Assembly (NCBI GenBank): GCA_017474765.1
Contig: JAFVGW010000019.1
Location: 79,098 to 143,097, forward strand
Direction: 5' to 3'
Origin: Salinivirgaceae bacterium
GTDB taxonomy: Bacteria; Bacteroidota; Bacteroidia; Bacteroidales; SZUA-534
Length of the DNA stretch: 64,000 nucleotides
Positions 52,490 through 63,800 of the stretch are shown here, in pieces (within the stretch, counting starts at the first letter, position 1; the number at the start of each line of letters is the position of its first letter). The notes under the pieces are model-generated. The model saw only the letters and a program-made list of their open reading frames with translations. It had not been told where the DNA came from and did not search any database. The position numbers and the translations under genes were made by a program.

Positions 52490-55102
52490 ATGGAATACAA
52501 TTTTACCGAAATCGAACAGAAATGGCAGGCTTATTGGGAAAAAAATAAGACTTTCAAAACTGTTTTGGACAAATCGAAACCGAAATTCTACGCTCTCGAT
52601 ATGTTCCCCTATCCGTCGGGGGCGGGGCTTCACGTTGGCCACCCCGAAGGCTACACGGCCACCGACATTGTGAGCCGATACAAGCGTATGCGCGGATTCA
52701 ACGTGCTTCACCCTATGGGCTGGGACGCCTTTGGTCTGCCCGCTGAGCAGTACGCCATTCAAACGGGCACTCACCCCGCCATTACAACCAAAAAGAACTG
52801 CGACACGTTCCGCCGCCAAATCAAGTCGCTGGGCTTGAGTTACGACTGGGACCGCGAGATAAACACCACTGACCCAAAGTATTACAAGTGGACACAGTGG
52901 ATTTTCATTAAACTCTACAACACCTGGTTCGACAAGGAACAGCAGAAGGGCCGCCCCATTTCGGAACTGCCCATTCCCGCCGACGTTAAGGCCAAAGGCG
53001 ATGCCGAAGTGAAGAAATACGTTGACTCACAGCGCCTTGCGTACTACGACAACGCGCAGGTTTGGTGGTGCCCCAACTGCAAGACCGTCTGCGCCAACGA
53101 AGAAGTGCTGAACGACGGCTCGCACGAGAAATGCGGCTGTCAAGTGAACCGCAAGAATCTGAAACAGTGGATGTTGCGTATTCCTTTGTATGCCGAGCGC
53201 CTGCTCAAAGGTCTCGACACTTTGGACTGGCCCGCTGGCGTGAAGGATATGCAGCGCAACTGGATTGGCCGCTCAACGGGCGCCGAAGTCGATTTCGCGC
53301 TCGACGGACTCGACGCCAAACTCACCGTCTACACCACCCGCTGCGACACCCTGTTCGGTGCAACCTATATGGTTATCGCACCCGAGCACCCTATGATTGA
53401 GCAAATTACAACCGACGAGCAACGCGCCGCCGTTGAAGAATATCGCCGTCAGGCTTCGATGAAATCCGATTTGGACCGCACCGAACTGGCCAAAGAGAAG
53501 ACGGGCGTCTTCACAGGCCGCTACGCCAAAAATCCCGTCAACGGCACATTGATTCCAATCTGGGTGGCCGACTACGTGCTGATGGGCTACGGCACGGGCG
53601 CCATTATGGCCGTTCCCGCCCACGACACGCGCGACTGGGAATTCGCCAAAAAATTCAATCTGCCGATTATCGAAGTCCTGAAATCGGAAGTCGATGTTCA
53701 GCAGCAGGCCTGGACCGAAGACGGAATCCACGTCAACTCGGGCTTCCTTGACGGCCTGAACAAGAAGGACGCCATTGACAAGATGATTGCCTGGCTGGCC
53801 GAGCGCAATCTGGGCAAAGCCACCGTCAACTATAAAATCCGCGACTGGCTGTTCAGCCGCCAACGCTACTGGGGCGAGCCGTTCCCCATTATCCACTGGG
53901 AAGACGGCGAAGTGACCACCGTCGACGAGAAGGACCTGCCGCACACGCTGCCCGAACTCACCAAGTACGAGCCGAGCGACACTGGCGAGTCGCCGCTGGC
54001 CAACGCAACCGACTGGCTTACAGTGGTTGACAAGAACGGACGCCGCGGCCGCTACGAGACCAACACAATGCCGCAATGGGCGGGCTCGTGCTGGTACTAT
54101 CTGCGCTACACCGACCCCAAGAACGACACAGCGCCATTCTCGGTTGAAGCCGAGAACTACTGGCTGCCTGTTGATTTGTATGTGGGCGGCGCCGAGCACG
54201 CCGTGCTGCACCTGCTCTACAGCCGCTTCTGGCACAAGGTTCTGTTCGATTTGGGCATTGTCCACACCGATGAGCCCTATCAGAAACTGTTCAACCAAGG
54301 AATGATTCTGGCTTTCGCCTACGAGACGATGGCGGGCGCCAAGGTTACTTCGGATATGGTTGAAGAGCGCGACGGCAAATTCTTCCACAAAGAGACGGGC
54401 GTTGAGTTGCGTCAGATTGTCGCCAAGATGTCGAAATCGCTCAAAAACGTTGTCAACCCCGACGATGTGATTGCCCACTATGGTGCTGACAGTCTGCGCC
54501 TTTACGAGATGTTTATGGGCCCGCTCGACGCCGTGAAGCCGTGGGCCGAAAGCGGTGTGAAGGGCGTGTTCAACTTCCTGGCGCGCGTGTTCCGCTTCTT
54601 CAGCGAGAAAGAGAACGTGGTTGATGGCCTGACCGACGACAGCGCCGTTGTGAAAGAGTTGCACAAGACAATCAAGAAGGTTGCCGATGATATTGAGAAT
54701 CTGCGCTTTAACACCGCAATCTCACAAATGATGATATTCACCAACGCCTGCTACAAGGCCAAGAAGGTCTCGGTTGGCGTGGCCCGCGATTTCGCCAAGA
54801 TTCTGGCGCCGTTCGCCCCGCACCTTGCCGAAGAGTTGTGGCAGATGTACGGTGGCACCGAATCGCTGGCATACGAGCCGTGGCCCGCACTGGACGAGTC
54901 GAAACTGACCGAAGACGTGGTGACCTACCCCGTATCGTTCAACGGCAAAACCCGCTTTATGATTGAACTGCCTGTGGGCACACCCGTTCAGCAGGTTCAA
55001 GAGACGGCCCTGTCGCACGAGTCGGCCGCCAAATGGCTCGACGGCAAAACACCGAAGAAGGTGATTGTTGTTCCTGGCAAGATTGTGAATGTAGTTTTGT
55101 AA
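52490..55102 (+). CDS. leuS: Leucyl-tRNA synthetase
   Basis: LeuS charges tRNA-Leu. The 870-residue product has the class I signature HVGH at 48-51 in the context [11 protein letters not shown], the editing domain with [18 protein letters not shown], the KMSKS motif near 646 ([10 protein letters not shown]) and the anticodon-binding C-terminal part; the end [15 protein letters not shown] is the usual C-terminal domain. Length is normal. It is transcribed alone with a terminator 20 bases later. Confidence 0.97.
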   Translation: MEYNFTEIEQKWQAYWEKNKTFKTVLDKSKPKFYALDMFPYPSGAGLHVGHPEGYTATDIVSRYKRMRGFNVLHPMGWDAFGLPAEQYAIQTGTHPAITTKKNCDTFRRQIKSLGLSYDWDREINTTDPKYYKWTQWIFIKLYNTWFDKEQQKGRPISELPIPADVKAKGDAEVKKYVDSQRLAYYDNAQVWWCPNCKTVCANEEVLNDGSHEKCGCQVNRKNLKQWMLRIPLYAERLLKGLDTLDWPAGVKDMQRNWIGRSTGAEVDFALDGLDAKLTVYTTRCDTLFGATYMVIAPEHPMIEQITTDEQRAAVEEYRRQASMKSDLDRTELAKEKTGVFTGRYAKNPVNGTLIPIWVADYVLMGYGTGAIMAVPAHDTRDWEFAKKFNLPIIEVLKSEVDVQQQAWTEDGIHVNSGFLDGLNKKDAIDKMIAWLAERNLGKATVNYKIRDWLFSRQRYWGEPFPIIHWEDGEVTTVDEKDLPHTLPELTKYEPSDTGESPLANATDWLTVVDKNGRRGRYETNTMPQWAGSCWYYLRYTDPKNDTAPFSVEAENYWLPVDLYVGGAEHAVLHLLYSRFWHKVLFDLGIVHTDEPYQKLFNQGMILAFAYETMAGAKVTSDMVEERDGKFFHKETGVELRQIVAKMSKSLKNVVNPDDVIAHYGADSLRLYEMFMGPLDAVKPWAESGVKGVFNFLARVFRFFSEKENVVDGLTDDSAVVKELHKTIKKVADDIENLRFNTAISQMMIFTNACYKAKKVSVGVARDFAKILAPFAPHLAEELWQMYGGTESLAYEPWPALDESKLTEDVVTYPVSFNGKTRFMIELPVGTPVQQVQETALSHESAAKWLDGKTPKKVIVVPGKIVNVVL

Positions 55103-55121
55103 AACAACGATTTGAATATTG

Positions 55122-55153
55122 AAAAGCCATTCCGATGCGGGATGGCTTTTTTT
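55122..55153 (+). terminator. Terminator of leuS
   Basis: AAAAGCCATTCC, loop, GGATGGCTTTTTTT: a stem with one mismatch and a strong T tract. Confidence 0.85.
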
Positions 55154-55311
55154 GTGGGTTGATAAATTCTGAGAAACAGAATCTAAAAGAGAAATATGCA
55201 ATGTGCTTTTCTTAAATGACTAATTATGTGAAAAATACTATGCGTCTGGCCATTTTTTTGAATAAAATCCATAAATTCGCCAAGTAGAATCAACATAAAA
55301 ATCAATTGGTT

Positions 55312-55929
55312 ATGGCAAATAATATGGCGGTAAGTGGTGCCGACATTGAGGGCATTAAGAATTGTATATACGTGGTTCGTGGTCACCGAATAATGCTCGA
55401 CTCTGACCTTGCCGATATGTATGAGGTTGATGTGGCTCAACTAAAAAGACAGGTGCGCCGCAACATTGAACGTTTTCCCGATGATTTTATGTTCGTGTTA
55501 ACTCAAGAAGAACAATTGTCTTTAAGATGCCAAAATGGCACCATAAAGACAGGCCGAGGCCAACATAGCAAGTATGCGCCATTCGCGTTTACAGAAGAAG
55601 GCGTGGCAATGCTGTCGGGATTGTTGCGCAGCAAGATAGCAATACAAGTGAATATAAACATAATGCGTGCTTTTGTTGCTGTAAGACAGACTGTTGCGGC
55701 CATTCATACGGCCGATTTACGATATGAGCAGTTGTCTCACAAAGTGGACCAATTGAATTCATACGTTGAAGAAATCTTGCACGACCAAAACGACATTAAC
55801 GCACAGCAAGAGCAAACAAACATTGAAATAGCAGTCCAAATTGAGGCTATTAACGATGCTCTCGACCAATTGCGCGAAACAAATGCCAAACCACGCAATC
55901 CGATAGGTTATAGACAAAAAGGTTGTTAA
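55312..55929 (+). CDS. ORF6N-domain protein with coiled-coil tail
   Basis: The 205-residue product has an ORF6N domain (about 10-120) with IYVVRGHRIMLDSDLADMYEV, VAQLKRQVRRNIERFPDDFMF and YAPFAFTEEGVAMLSGLL. The tail (about 130-190) is a Glu/Gln/Asn-rich coiled coil and, unlike the protein at 1884, carries no PLD-like module. Probably a DNA-binding regulator, but the family is known mainly from phages and its targets are unknown. The ATG at 55312 is chosen over a TTG two codons before. It is convergent with the TonB receptor gene. Confidence 0.82.
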   Translation: MANNMAVSGADIEGIKNCIYVVRGHRIMLDSDLADMYEVDVAQLKRQVRRNIERFPDDFMFVLTQEEQLSLRCQNGTIKTGRGQHSKYAPFAFTEEGVAMLSGLLRSKIAIQVNINIMRAFVAVRQTVAAIHTADLRYEQLSHKVDQLNSYVEEILHDQNDINAQQEQTNIEIAVQIEAINDALDQLRETNAKPRNPIGYRQKGC

Positions 55930-55990
55930 TCGCCAAAAACCGCCTGCGTAATTTCATTTTTTGCGTTCGGAAAACTTGTTTCTGAGCAAT

Positions 55991-56027
55991 GAAAAAATGC
56001 GGTCACGACAAGTTATCGAGACCGCAT
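55991..56027 (-). terminator. Terminator of the TonB receptor gene
   Basis: On the minus strand ATGCGGTC, loop, GACCGCAT and TTTTTTC; located about 45 bases past the stop at 56072. Confidence 0.8.
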
Positions 56028-56071
56028 TCAAAAACGATTATTACTCAAGCGCAAACCGTTTTGTTCCGCCC

Positions 56072-58411
56072 CTAGAACTCAATCCTATAAGCAATATTCG
56101 GGAAAGTGAGCGATGTGTAGTAATCCACAATCTTGTTTGAGCGAGTGTTGAATCCGCGGCCTTCGAACGACTTAACGTTCAGATACTCAACAATAAAATG
56201 GTGCGCCACGTGTTCTTTGTTGATGGTGTATTTCATTGAGAAGGCGAATCCGACGTTGGTGTCCATTTTCTTCTCGAAAGGCTTGTCTTCCTGAAGCGGC
56301 ATTTCCCAAAGCGGGTCATTCTTAACGTCTTCGAGTGTAAGTCCGTCAATTTCAGGCGTATATCGGCCACCGCCCATAACCGTCAGACGGCCATTGATGC
56401 CAAAGACATTCTTCTTGTTCAGGCCGACCATCCATTCCTTTCCGCCCAGAATGTTGGTGATGTAGCCAAGGTCGTAAAGCGTGTGGTGCCACTCGTGCTG
56501 CGCGTCGCGGTATTCCGAATTGAAGACCGTGCCAGTGAACATTCCGTAGAAGCCGTTTTTCAGATATCGCTCAAGCGTCAGGTCGATGCCGTAGTTGCGG
56601 CCCAGGCCGTCGTTTTTCAGCTTGCGGACTTGCAGAAAATTGCGCTCGTTGATGGCCGAATAGGTTGTCCCTTCCTCAACAGGCACGTCGAAAAGCCATT
56701 GATAATAAGGCTCAATCTTCAGAATGGCGTTGTCGCCCAGGCGCTGCGAGAAGGTGGCCGAAATGTGGTGCGAGCGCGTCAGGCCAAGGTCTTTGTTGGC
56801 CACCGATTCCCCGTCGTCGTCAAAGACAAAATAGGCGCCGATTGATTCCTTGCGGCTGTTCAGGGCGTAGGCCACCGATATCGAACTCGACGGCGAAACC
56901 TTGTACTGCAGGCTGATGCGCGGCTCGACAAGCGTCTGCCCATTCACACCGAAATACATAACGTTGATGCCCGCCACGGTCGAAAACTTCTGACTCAGAG
57001 CCACTTTGTGATTGGTGTAGGCCCGAGCCAGACAGGTGTTGCCTTCGGCCTCATAGACGTGATACTGCGGGCCGCCAATCTCGTGAACATAATCGTCGCT
57101 CGCCGAAAAACTCATTTGGCGGTACTCAACGCCGTTCTGCATTGTGTAGCGCGACGATATTTTCCGTTTGTGCTGAATGGTGGCAATCAGGTTGCTCTGA
57201 CTGTTCTTGCCGTTCAAGTACGGCAGTTCCTGCAAATTGTCGTCGAAGAGTTTCGAACTCACCTTATAATATGAGCCCGTGTAGGCCACCGACGAAGTGA
57301 GCGTGCCGCCCCCGTCGAAGCGGAAGGTGTGCGTCAGTCCGCCCGCGCAACTGCGTTGGTTTGCCCACGATTCGCAAGCGTCCCACAGCGATTCCCATTC
57401 AGTTGAGTCGGCCAGCTCGTTGCCGAAATTGTCAATCAGACCCGTGAACCACACGGCAAACGTGCCCGCCCGCTTGGTCGGGAAGTTCAGTTTCAGGCTT
57501 AAATCCTGATAATCCATTGTCTGACTGATATTTATTGCGTGCATTTTTTTGGCGATTTCCATAAAACTGTATCGGTAATTCACCAGATACGACGCACCCG
57601 ATTCCTTGCCCAGCGGGCCTTCCGAAGCAAAATCGACGCCGAGCGTGCCCAGTTGGAAAGCGTGCTCATACTTGGTGTTGTTGCCCGTGCGCATTTTCAT
57701 ATCGAAAGCGCCCGACAGAGCGTTGCCATATTCGGCAGGCATTGCGCCCGTCATAAAGTCGCTGTTGGCCAGCACCGTGCCGTTGAGCGACGTGAAAATG
57801 CCGCCGCCCGCCATTGTGATGTCGGCAAAGTGGTTAGGGTTGTTCACCTCGATGCCCTCGACGCGCCACTGCAGCATTTGCGGTGAGTTTCCGTGGATGC
57901 TGATGCCGTTGTAAACGCCGCTCGACGCCACGCCAGGAAACATCGACGCCGTGCGCGCAGGGTCGGCAATGCCGCCAGCATACCTTGACGCCTCTTCAAC
58001 GCTGAACATTCGGGCGCCCACCATTGCCATCTCGTTGAGCGGCATCTCTTTGTTAACCTGCGGTTTAACTACCACCTCGTCCAAGGTTGCAACTCTTTCG
58101 GTCATTTCTAGATTCAGAACCATTTCTTTTCCCGACGACAGCAGCTGCTCTTTGAGTTCCAGCGGCTCGTAGCCAACGAAACTCACCTTGATGGTATGCC
58201 GCCCTACGGGCACTTTCTGTATGACGAAATGTCCGTCGGCGTCGGTTGTGGTTGCCATAGTTGTCTGATTGTCAACCATAACGGTTGCACCCGTCATCGG
58301 CTCACCCGACGCCACGTCGGTCACCTGTCCACGGATTGTCTGTGTTGTCTGCGCTTGCGCAAAAGTTGTCAAGGCAACAATCAATGTTGCCAAAAAGGTT
58401 AATCTTTTCAT
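56072..58411 (-). CDS. TonB-dependent receptor with carboxypeptidase-regulatory domain
   Basis: A 779-residue outer membrane receptor. After the signal peptide (to about 20) comes a carboxypeptidase-regulatory-like domain (about 25-105: IRGQVTDVASGEPMTGATVMV), then DEVVVKPQV and a plug domain (about 120-230, with GISIHGNSPQMLQWRVEGIEVNNP), and a beta barrel with repeated aromatic-polar strands to the final YRIEF, where the terminal Phe is the usual outer membrane insertion signal. No SusD partner gene is next to it, so a SusC-type glycan importer is unlikely; a metal, siderophore or other ligand is possible. It is transcribed alone. Confidence 0.9.
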   Translation of the reverse strand: MKRLTFLATLIVALTTFAQAQTTQTIRGQVTDVASGEPMTGATVMVDNQTTMATTTDADGHFVIQKVPVGRHTIKVSFVGYEPLELKEQLLSSGKEMVLNLEMTERVATLDEVVVKPQVNKEMPLNEMAMVGARMFSVEEASRYAGGIADPARTASMFPGVASSGVYNGISIHGNSPQMLQWRVEGIEVNNPNHFADITMAGGGIFTSLNGTVLANSDFMTGAMPAEYGNALSGAFDMKMRTGNNTKYEHAFQLGTLGVDFASEGPLGKESGASYLVNYRYSFMEIAKKMHAINISQTMDYQDLSLKLNFPTKRAGTFAVWFTGLIDNFGNELADSTEWESLWDACESWANQRSCAGGLTHTFRFDGGGTLTSSVAYTGSYYKVSSKLFDDNLQELPYLNGKNSQSNLIATIQHKRKISSRYTMQNGVEYRQMSFSASDDYVHEIGGPQYHVYEAEGNTCLARAYTNHKVALSQKFSTVAGINVMYFGVNGQTLVEPRISLQYKVSPSSSISVAYALNSRKESIGAYFVFDDDGESVANKDLGLTRSHHISATFSQRLGDNAILKIEPYYQWLFDVPVEEGTTYSAINERNFLQVRKLKNDGLGRNYGIDLTLERYLKNGFYGMFTGTVFNSEYRDAQHEWHHTLYDLGYITNILGGKEWMVGLNKKNVFGINGRLTVMGGGRYTPEIDGLTLEDVKNDPLWEMPLQEDKPFEKKMDTNVGFAFSMKYTINKEHVAHHFIVEYLNVKSFEGRGFNTRSNKIVDYYTSLTFPNIAYRIEF

Positions 58412-58530
58412 TTTCGAATTATGTTTTTTGTTTTTAGTTACGCACTATTGATGCGGAAAAATGAAAAGGTTGCAGTGGGGCAAAAAAATTTTTGCGTTCG
58501 ATTTTCGAAACCATTTTGCCAATTCTGCTG

Positions 58531-58538
58531 TAGATTTG
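58531..58538 (+). promoter_or_regulatory. Possible -7 box of the YitT-family gene
   Basis: TAGATTTG is an exact match to TAnnTTTG, 27 bases before the ATG at 58566. A TTTG lies 13 bases upstream, too close for a standard -33 box. Confidence 0.4.
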
Positions 58539-58565
58539 TATGTGCAATTCAAAAATCGATTCGAT

Positions 58566-59426
58566 ATGAAAATGCAGACATCAATACCAGAAACCATCCG
58601 CTCATACGCCATAATGACGGTGGGGCTGTTCATCTACTCGTTGGGTTGGGCATCGTTCATTCTGCCAGCTGAGGTTGTGAGCGGCGGTGTGGCTGGTATG
58701 GCTTCGGCCATCTTTTACGCCACAAAGTTTCCCGTTGAGTACTCCTACATCGGCATCAACATTATTCTTTTGGCGCTGGGACTCAAGATTTTAGGCGCAA
58801 GTTTCGGCGTAAAAACCATCTACAGTATTGCAATGATTACGGTTTTTGTGAAGATTCTGCGCAGCGTGATAACCGAACCCATTGTCAACGAGGCATTTAT
58901 GGCTACTGTGATTGGCGGCGCCATCGGCGGTTTGGGCATCGGCATTGTGTTCATGCAGGGCGGAAGCACGGGCGGCACCGACATTATTGCAATGATTATC
59001 AACAAGTACCGCGACATCATGCCTGGCCGCGCCATAATGATTTGCGATGCGATGGTGGTTGCCTCGTCGTACTTCATTTTCGGCAGCGTTGAGAAGATGG
59101 TTTACGGCTTTGTGGCGATGTTCACCCTCACCTATTGCATTGATTTGGTGCTTGTTGGCCAGAAGCAATCGGTGCAGATGATGATTTTCTCGAAGCACTA
59201 CGCCGAGATTGCCGACGCCATCACCTCGCAACTCGACCGCGGTGTGACCATTCTCGAGGGCCAGGGCTGGTACTCGAAGGAGGAGATGAAGGTTCTTCTG
59301 TCGATTGTGAAAAAAACGCAGGTGCAGGCGGTGCGCAACATTGTCAAGCAAATCGACCCGCAGGCGTTCATCTCGCAGGAGGCGGTGATGAGTGTTTATG
59401 GCGAGGGGTTTGACAAGATGAAGTAG
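58566..59426 (+). CDS. YitT-family membrane protein
   Basis: The 286-residue product matches the YitT family (DUF161 repeats plus DUF2179): about six membrane segments with FILPAEVVSGGVAGMA and FMQGGSTGGTDIIAMI, each the usual Gly-rich motif of the family, then a cytoplasmic C-terminal domain (about 205-286) with GVTILEGQGWYSKEEMKVLL. The function is not established. The ATG at 58566 is chosen since the longer frame from 58461 adds a stretch without membrane features and overlaps the -7 box. Confidence 0.88.
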   Translation: MKMQTSIPETIRSYAIMTVGLFIYSLGWASFILPAEVVSGGVAGMASAIFYATKFPVEYSYIGINIILLALGLKILGASFGVKTIYSIAMITVFVKILRSVITEPIVNEAFMATVIGGAIGGLGIGIVFMQGGSTGGTDIIAMIINKYRDIMPGRAIMICDAMVVASSYFIFGSVEKMVYGFVAMFTLTYCIDLVLVGQKQSVQMMIFSKHYAEIADAITSQLDRGVTILEGQGWYSKEEMKVLLSIVKKTQVQAVRNIVKQIDPQAFISQEAVMSVYGEGFDKMK

Positions 59427-59609
59427 AGCTGAAAATGGCATTGAATATTCGTTTGAGAATCATAATATTATAATCTCACACTTCGTGTTTTTATTCAATA
59501 GAAGCGTGGAAGATTCTAATTTAGTTGACTTTAAAAGATAGAGTAGAGCCTAACCCCAACACCACTTTCGTCTTCTTAACTTTACACTTTACTCATTCCA
59601 CATTATTAC

Positions 59610-59617
59610 TACTTTTG
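59610..59617 (+). promoter_or_regulatory. Probable -7 box of ychF
   Basis: TACTTTTG matches TAnnTTTG and lies 23 bases before the ATG at 59641. The -33 region (CTTT) is a partial match. Confidence 0.45.
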
Positions 59618-59640
59618 CGGCAAATTTAAAATTGAAAGAA

Positions 59641-60747
59641 ATGGGACTTCAATGCGGTATTGTAGGATTGCCAAATGTCGGCAAATCAACACTTTTCAAC
59701 TGTCTGTCGAACGCCAAGGCGCAAGCGGCCAACTTTCCGTTCTGCACCATCGAGCCTAACCTGGGCGTCATCACCGTGCCCGATGAACGACTGAACAAAC
59801 TTGCAGCCATCGACAATCCAAAGCGCATCATCCCCACAACCATCGAGATTGTTGACATTGCCGGTCTGGTGAAGGGTGCCAGCAAAGGCGAGGGTCTGGG
59901 CAACAAGTTCCTTGCCAACATCCGTGAGACCGACGCCATAATCCACGTTCTGCGCTGCTTCGACAACAACAACATTGTCCGTGAGGGCGGCGCCCCGGTT
60001 GACCCGATTGCCGACAAGGAAATCATCGACACCGAGCTGCAACTCAAAGACCTTGAGACTGTTGAGAGCCGAATCCAGAAGGTTGAGAAAATTGCCAAGG
60101 TGGGCAACGACAAAAAGGCACAGAAACAGCTCGAGCTGCTCACCCAGTACCGCGAGGCGCTGATGAAAGGTCTTTCGGCACGCACCGTTGAGGTTGACGC
60201 CACCGTGAAAAAAGAACTTCTCACCGATCTTAACCTGCTCACCGACAAACCAGTGCTCTACGTCTGCAACGTCGACGAGGCATCGGTGAAAACCGGAAAC
60301 GCCTACACCGAGAAAGTTATGAAAGCCGTTGAGGGCGAGAATGCCGACGTGCTGATTATCGGCGCAGCCATTGAGGCCGACATTGCCGAACTCGAAAGCT
60401 ACGACGAGCGCCAGATGTTCCTGAGCGACCTTGGCCTTGAAGAACCGGGCGTGGCAAAACTTATCAAAGCCGCCTATAAACTGCTGAATCTCAAGACATA
60501 TTTCACCACCGGCCCCGACGAAACCCGCGCCTGGACGTTCAAAGCAGGAATGAAGGCACCGCAGTGCGCCGGCATCATCCACACCGATTTTGAGAAGGGT
60601 TTCATCCGCGCCGAGGTTATCAAATACAATGATTATGTAACGCTTGGCTCGGAATCGGCCTGCCGCGACGCCGGCAAAATCGGCATCGAGGGCAAGGACT
60701 ATGAGCCTGAGGACGGCGACATCATGCACTTCCGCTTCAACGTGTAG
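59641..60747 (+). CDS. ychF: Redox-regulated ATPase YchF
   Basis: YchF is an Obg-family P-loop protein that prefers ATP and acts at the ribosome and in stress responses. The 368-residue product starts with GIVGLPNVGKST (Walker A at about 9-17), has DIAGLVKGASKGEGLGN as G3, a NVDE G4-like motif, the coiled-coil insert (residues about 125-175) and a C-terminal TGS domain (TYFTTGPDETRAW ... GDIMHFRFNV). The ATG at 59641 is preferred over a TTG 9 bases upstream. Length is normal. It is monocistronic. Confidence 0.96.
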   Translation: MGLQCGIVGLPNVGKSTLFNCLSNAKAQAANFPFCTIEPNLGVITVPDERLNKLAAIDNPKRIIPTTIEIVDIAGLVKGASKGEGLGNKFLANIRETDAIIHVLRCFDNNNIVREGGAPVDPIADKEIIDTELQLKDLETVESRIQKVEKIAKVGNDKKAQKQLELLTQYREALMKGLSARTVEVDATVKKELLTDLNLLTDKPVLYVCNVDEASVKTGNAYTEKVMKAVEGENADVLIIGAAIEADIAELESYDERQMFLSDLGLEEPGVAKLIKAAYKLLNLKTYFTTGPDETRAWTFKAGMKAPQCAGIIHTDFEKGFIRAEVIKYNDYVTLGSESACRDAGKIGIEGKDYEPEDGDIMHFRFNV

Positions 60748-60796
60748 TTTCGGGCGGTTGCCTTGATGAAGACTTTATAGACAGCAATGTAAACAA

Positions 60797-60828
60797 CAAA
60801 GGCCCCAACCTCACGGCTGTGGCCTTTG
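60797..60828. terminator. Weak hairpin between convergent genes
   Basis: CAAAGGCC and GGCCTTTG form an 8-bp stem around a 16-base loop. The flanking T tracts are poor on both strands, so a shared terminator for ychF and the S74 protein gene is possible but not strong. Confidence 0.4.
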
Positions 60829-60856
60829 CAAACACATTATGAAAAAAACCTATTTC

Positions 60857-63800
60857 CTATTTCTTCATCAATTCTTCAACCAAGCGTTTCAGCTCGTCTA
60901 TCTGCTGCTGCTGGTTGTCTATCTTAGCCTGCTGGCTCTCAATTATGCTCTGTTGCTCTTTCATGGCCTCGATAAGGATTGGGGCAAGACCTGAGTAGTT
61001 GACCGATTTGAAGCCATCACCATCGGTATCAATCAGTTCGGGGAACTCCTGCTCCAACTCCTGCGCTATGACACCAATGTGTTTTTTGTCATCGTAGCCG
61101 TAATCAAGTTTCTCAACTGAGACGTTTTTGACGGCGGCCATCTCCTCGCGGTTTTTCCAGTAGTATGTAACACCGCGCAGTTTCAGAACCTTATCCAACG
61201 CACCGTTAATAGTCTGTACATCCTTTTTCAGACGGCCATCGGATGAATTAACTGTGCCAGTCGAATAGACATTGCCAGAGAAATATCCGGCATAATTGGT
61301 GGTGCCATTGTGTGCATAGGCATATATTCCGTAATTAGTTTTGGTTCCTGAGGCTTCTGCATAAATACCACGCGAAGCTTGTGAACAAGCTCCTGATGCT
61401 TCTGCCCATACGCCAGTATTCTGGTATGCTCCAGATTCGGCTTTTCCATATACACCAACGTTGTCAACTGAACTGCCCGATGTGCTGTTTGCAGTAGAAT
61501 ATAGTCCATAATTCCAACTTGTTCCCTTGCTGGATGTTACATTAATGGCTTTCACAATATTTGACGAAGTGGTGTTTGTTATAGACAGACTTTTACTGGT
61601 AATGTTGGTAGAACTCAAATTGCTTGTGTATGTATAATACCACGGCTTGCTGCTTGTTCCTAAATTTCTCTCAAAATCAGTTGGTACCAGATTGCTGGTG
61701 ACACCGGCTCCTTCTAAATCGCCACCATCATAAACATTAAGGGCATACGTGTAGGTATTGCCCCATCTGCGGTCAGAAGAACCCAAATCACATTCATTAC
61801 CAGTGCCGAGCAAATCAGCGTCAATTTTAAGAGTATATGCCTCCATATCTCCAGCGATAAAAGCTCGTGTGTTGCGTCCAGAGCCAGTCTTGCCAATAAC
61901 GATTTTGTTGCTTCCGTTAGCATAAGCACCATTGCCAATCACAATATTGTTCTCACTTTTTCCATCAGCAACATAGGCAGATGCGTCACTGCCAATAATT
62001 ATGTTATTGCTGGTAGTTTGGCTATTTTCTGTATCGATAGTTGTTCCTACTCCGATAATAATGTTCCTGTCATTTTCTGCACCCAACATTGATTGTCCTG
62101 ACAAAGAACCCAATATTATGTTGCCGTAACCATGTTTCATATACCAAGCGGCTCCGCTGCCTATTATGGTGTTCTCATTACCTGTTACAAATGCTCCCGC
62201 GCTCTGACCGATGCTTATATTATACATACCGCCAGCGGAATAGCCACCTGCACTCTTTCCCATATATACAGAACTTACAGCATTTGAGGCTTGCGCACCA
62301 GCATTATCACCAACAAATGTATTGCCATTAAGGGCTACATTATATCCTGCGTGGTTGCCGACAAGCACATTACTTTCTCCTGTTTGGTTGTTGTAACCAG
62401 CGTTATAACCCAATGCCAGATTGTTTATTCCAGTCGTATTTGAATAACCAGCCATATTTCCCATAAAAATGTTATAGGAACCATTGATTCCTTCAACATT
62501 ATCCCCAAATGTTACATCGGGGTCATCATCAAAATCACTTGGTTTTGGCGACCAAACAGTTGCGGCTCCTGTTCCGTTAGTCATAAATCCAGCCTGATTT
62601 CCAATAAATACGTTACTTTCTCCTTTGGTATTGGTGAAACCAGCCTGATTGCCCATGAACACATTGTAAGAACCTGTGGTGTTGTCGTGTCCAGTGTTGT
62701 TGCCGACAAAAACATTGTTCTCGCCAGTGCTTTTATCAGCTACTCCTTTTCCTGCCTCATTGCCAAGGAACACGTTGTTATTACCTTTGGTTTTGTAGTA
62801 ACCTGCGCGATAGCCCATAAAAATGTTATCGGTCGATGCCGTATCATTATATCCTGCTTCGCGACCCATGTATATGTTGCGTTTGCCGGAAGTATTTTCA
62901 AAACCAGATAAAGCACCTAAAAAGATATTGTTACCACCTGTTTTGTTGTTGTAACCGGTTTGGTCGCCGATAAACAGATTGTAATTACCGCTCACGTTTT
63001 CGGCACCTGCAGCCCAACCTACAATTACATTATGACGTCCAGAAGTGTTGACTTCTCCTGCATGTTGTCCAATAAAGATATTGTTTATTCCTGTATTTTT
63101 CTTTCCTGCATAATTGCCAAGAAAAACACTACCTGTTGACCCGTTACTTTCGGCTCCTGCTTCATAGCCAATCATCACGTTGTTGTAGCCAGATATATCT
63201 TTCGCGCCAGCGCCGTTGCCTATATATGTGTTGTAATGCCCTGATTCGTTGTGTTCTTCGGTGCTTGTCACATTGCTCTTTCCTGCATTGTATCCAGCAA
63301 AGAAGTTTTCTGATGTAACGTTCATATAGCCAGCGTTGCCATTTGCTCCTTTCTCTGAAACTGCAAAACCGCTCTTGCCGCTTCCGCCTTCTTTGCCTTC
63401 AACGCCAAAGCCGCTCTTGCTGCCGCCACCGTTAACATACACGCGGGTGCTGTCGCCAGTAACCTTCAAGATGTCGGCATTACCATCTTTTGCGGCACGG
63501 CGTCCGGCCACTGCAAAGCCTGTGGCTATCGCCTTCGAGCCATCTTCATCCTCATTAATAAAAACGGTTGTGCCTTCGGGTTTTATGGTCAGATAGTCGT
63601 CGGTTGAAGCACCATCTTTTGCAGCGCGTCGTCCAGCCACAGCAAAACCAGTGGCGATGGCCTTGTCGCCATCATTGGCCTCATCGTTGAAGTAAACCTG
63701 AGTACCGGCAGTGTTAACCGATAGATAGTCGCTGCCCTCGCCGGCCTTTGCAGCGCGTCGTCCAGCCACTGCAAAGCCCGTTGCCATTGCCTTGCCGTCC

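Noticed and set aside
53273..54664. A 463-codon open frame antisense to leuS
   Set aside because: leuS is certain on the other strand; the antisense frame is rich in His, Val, Gln and Asn, typical of the reverse complement of biased codons.
56072..58411. A SusC-type glycan uptake receptor
   Set aside because: No SusD-like gene is adjacent, so only the general TonB receptor call is kept.
59686..60729. A 347-codon frame antisense to ychF
   Set aside because: ychF has all family motifs on the plus strand.
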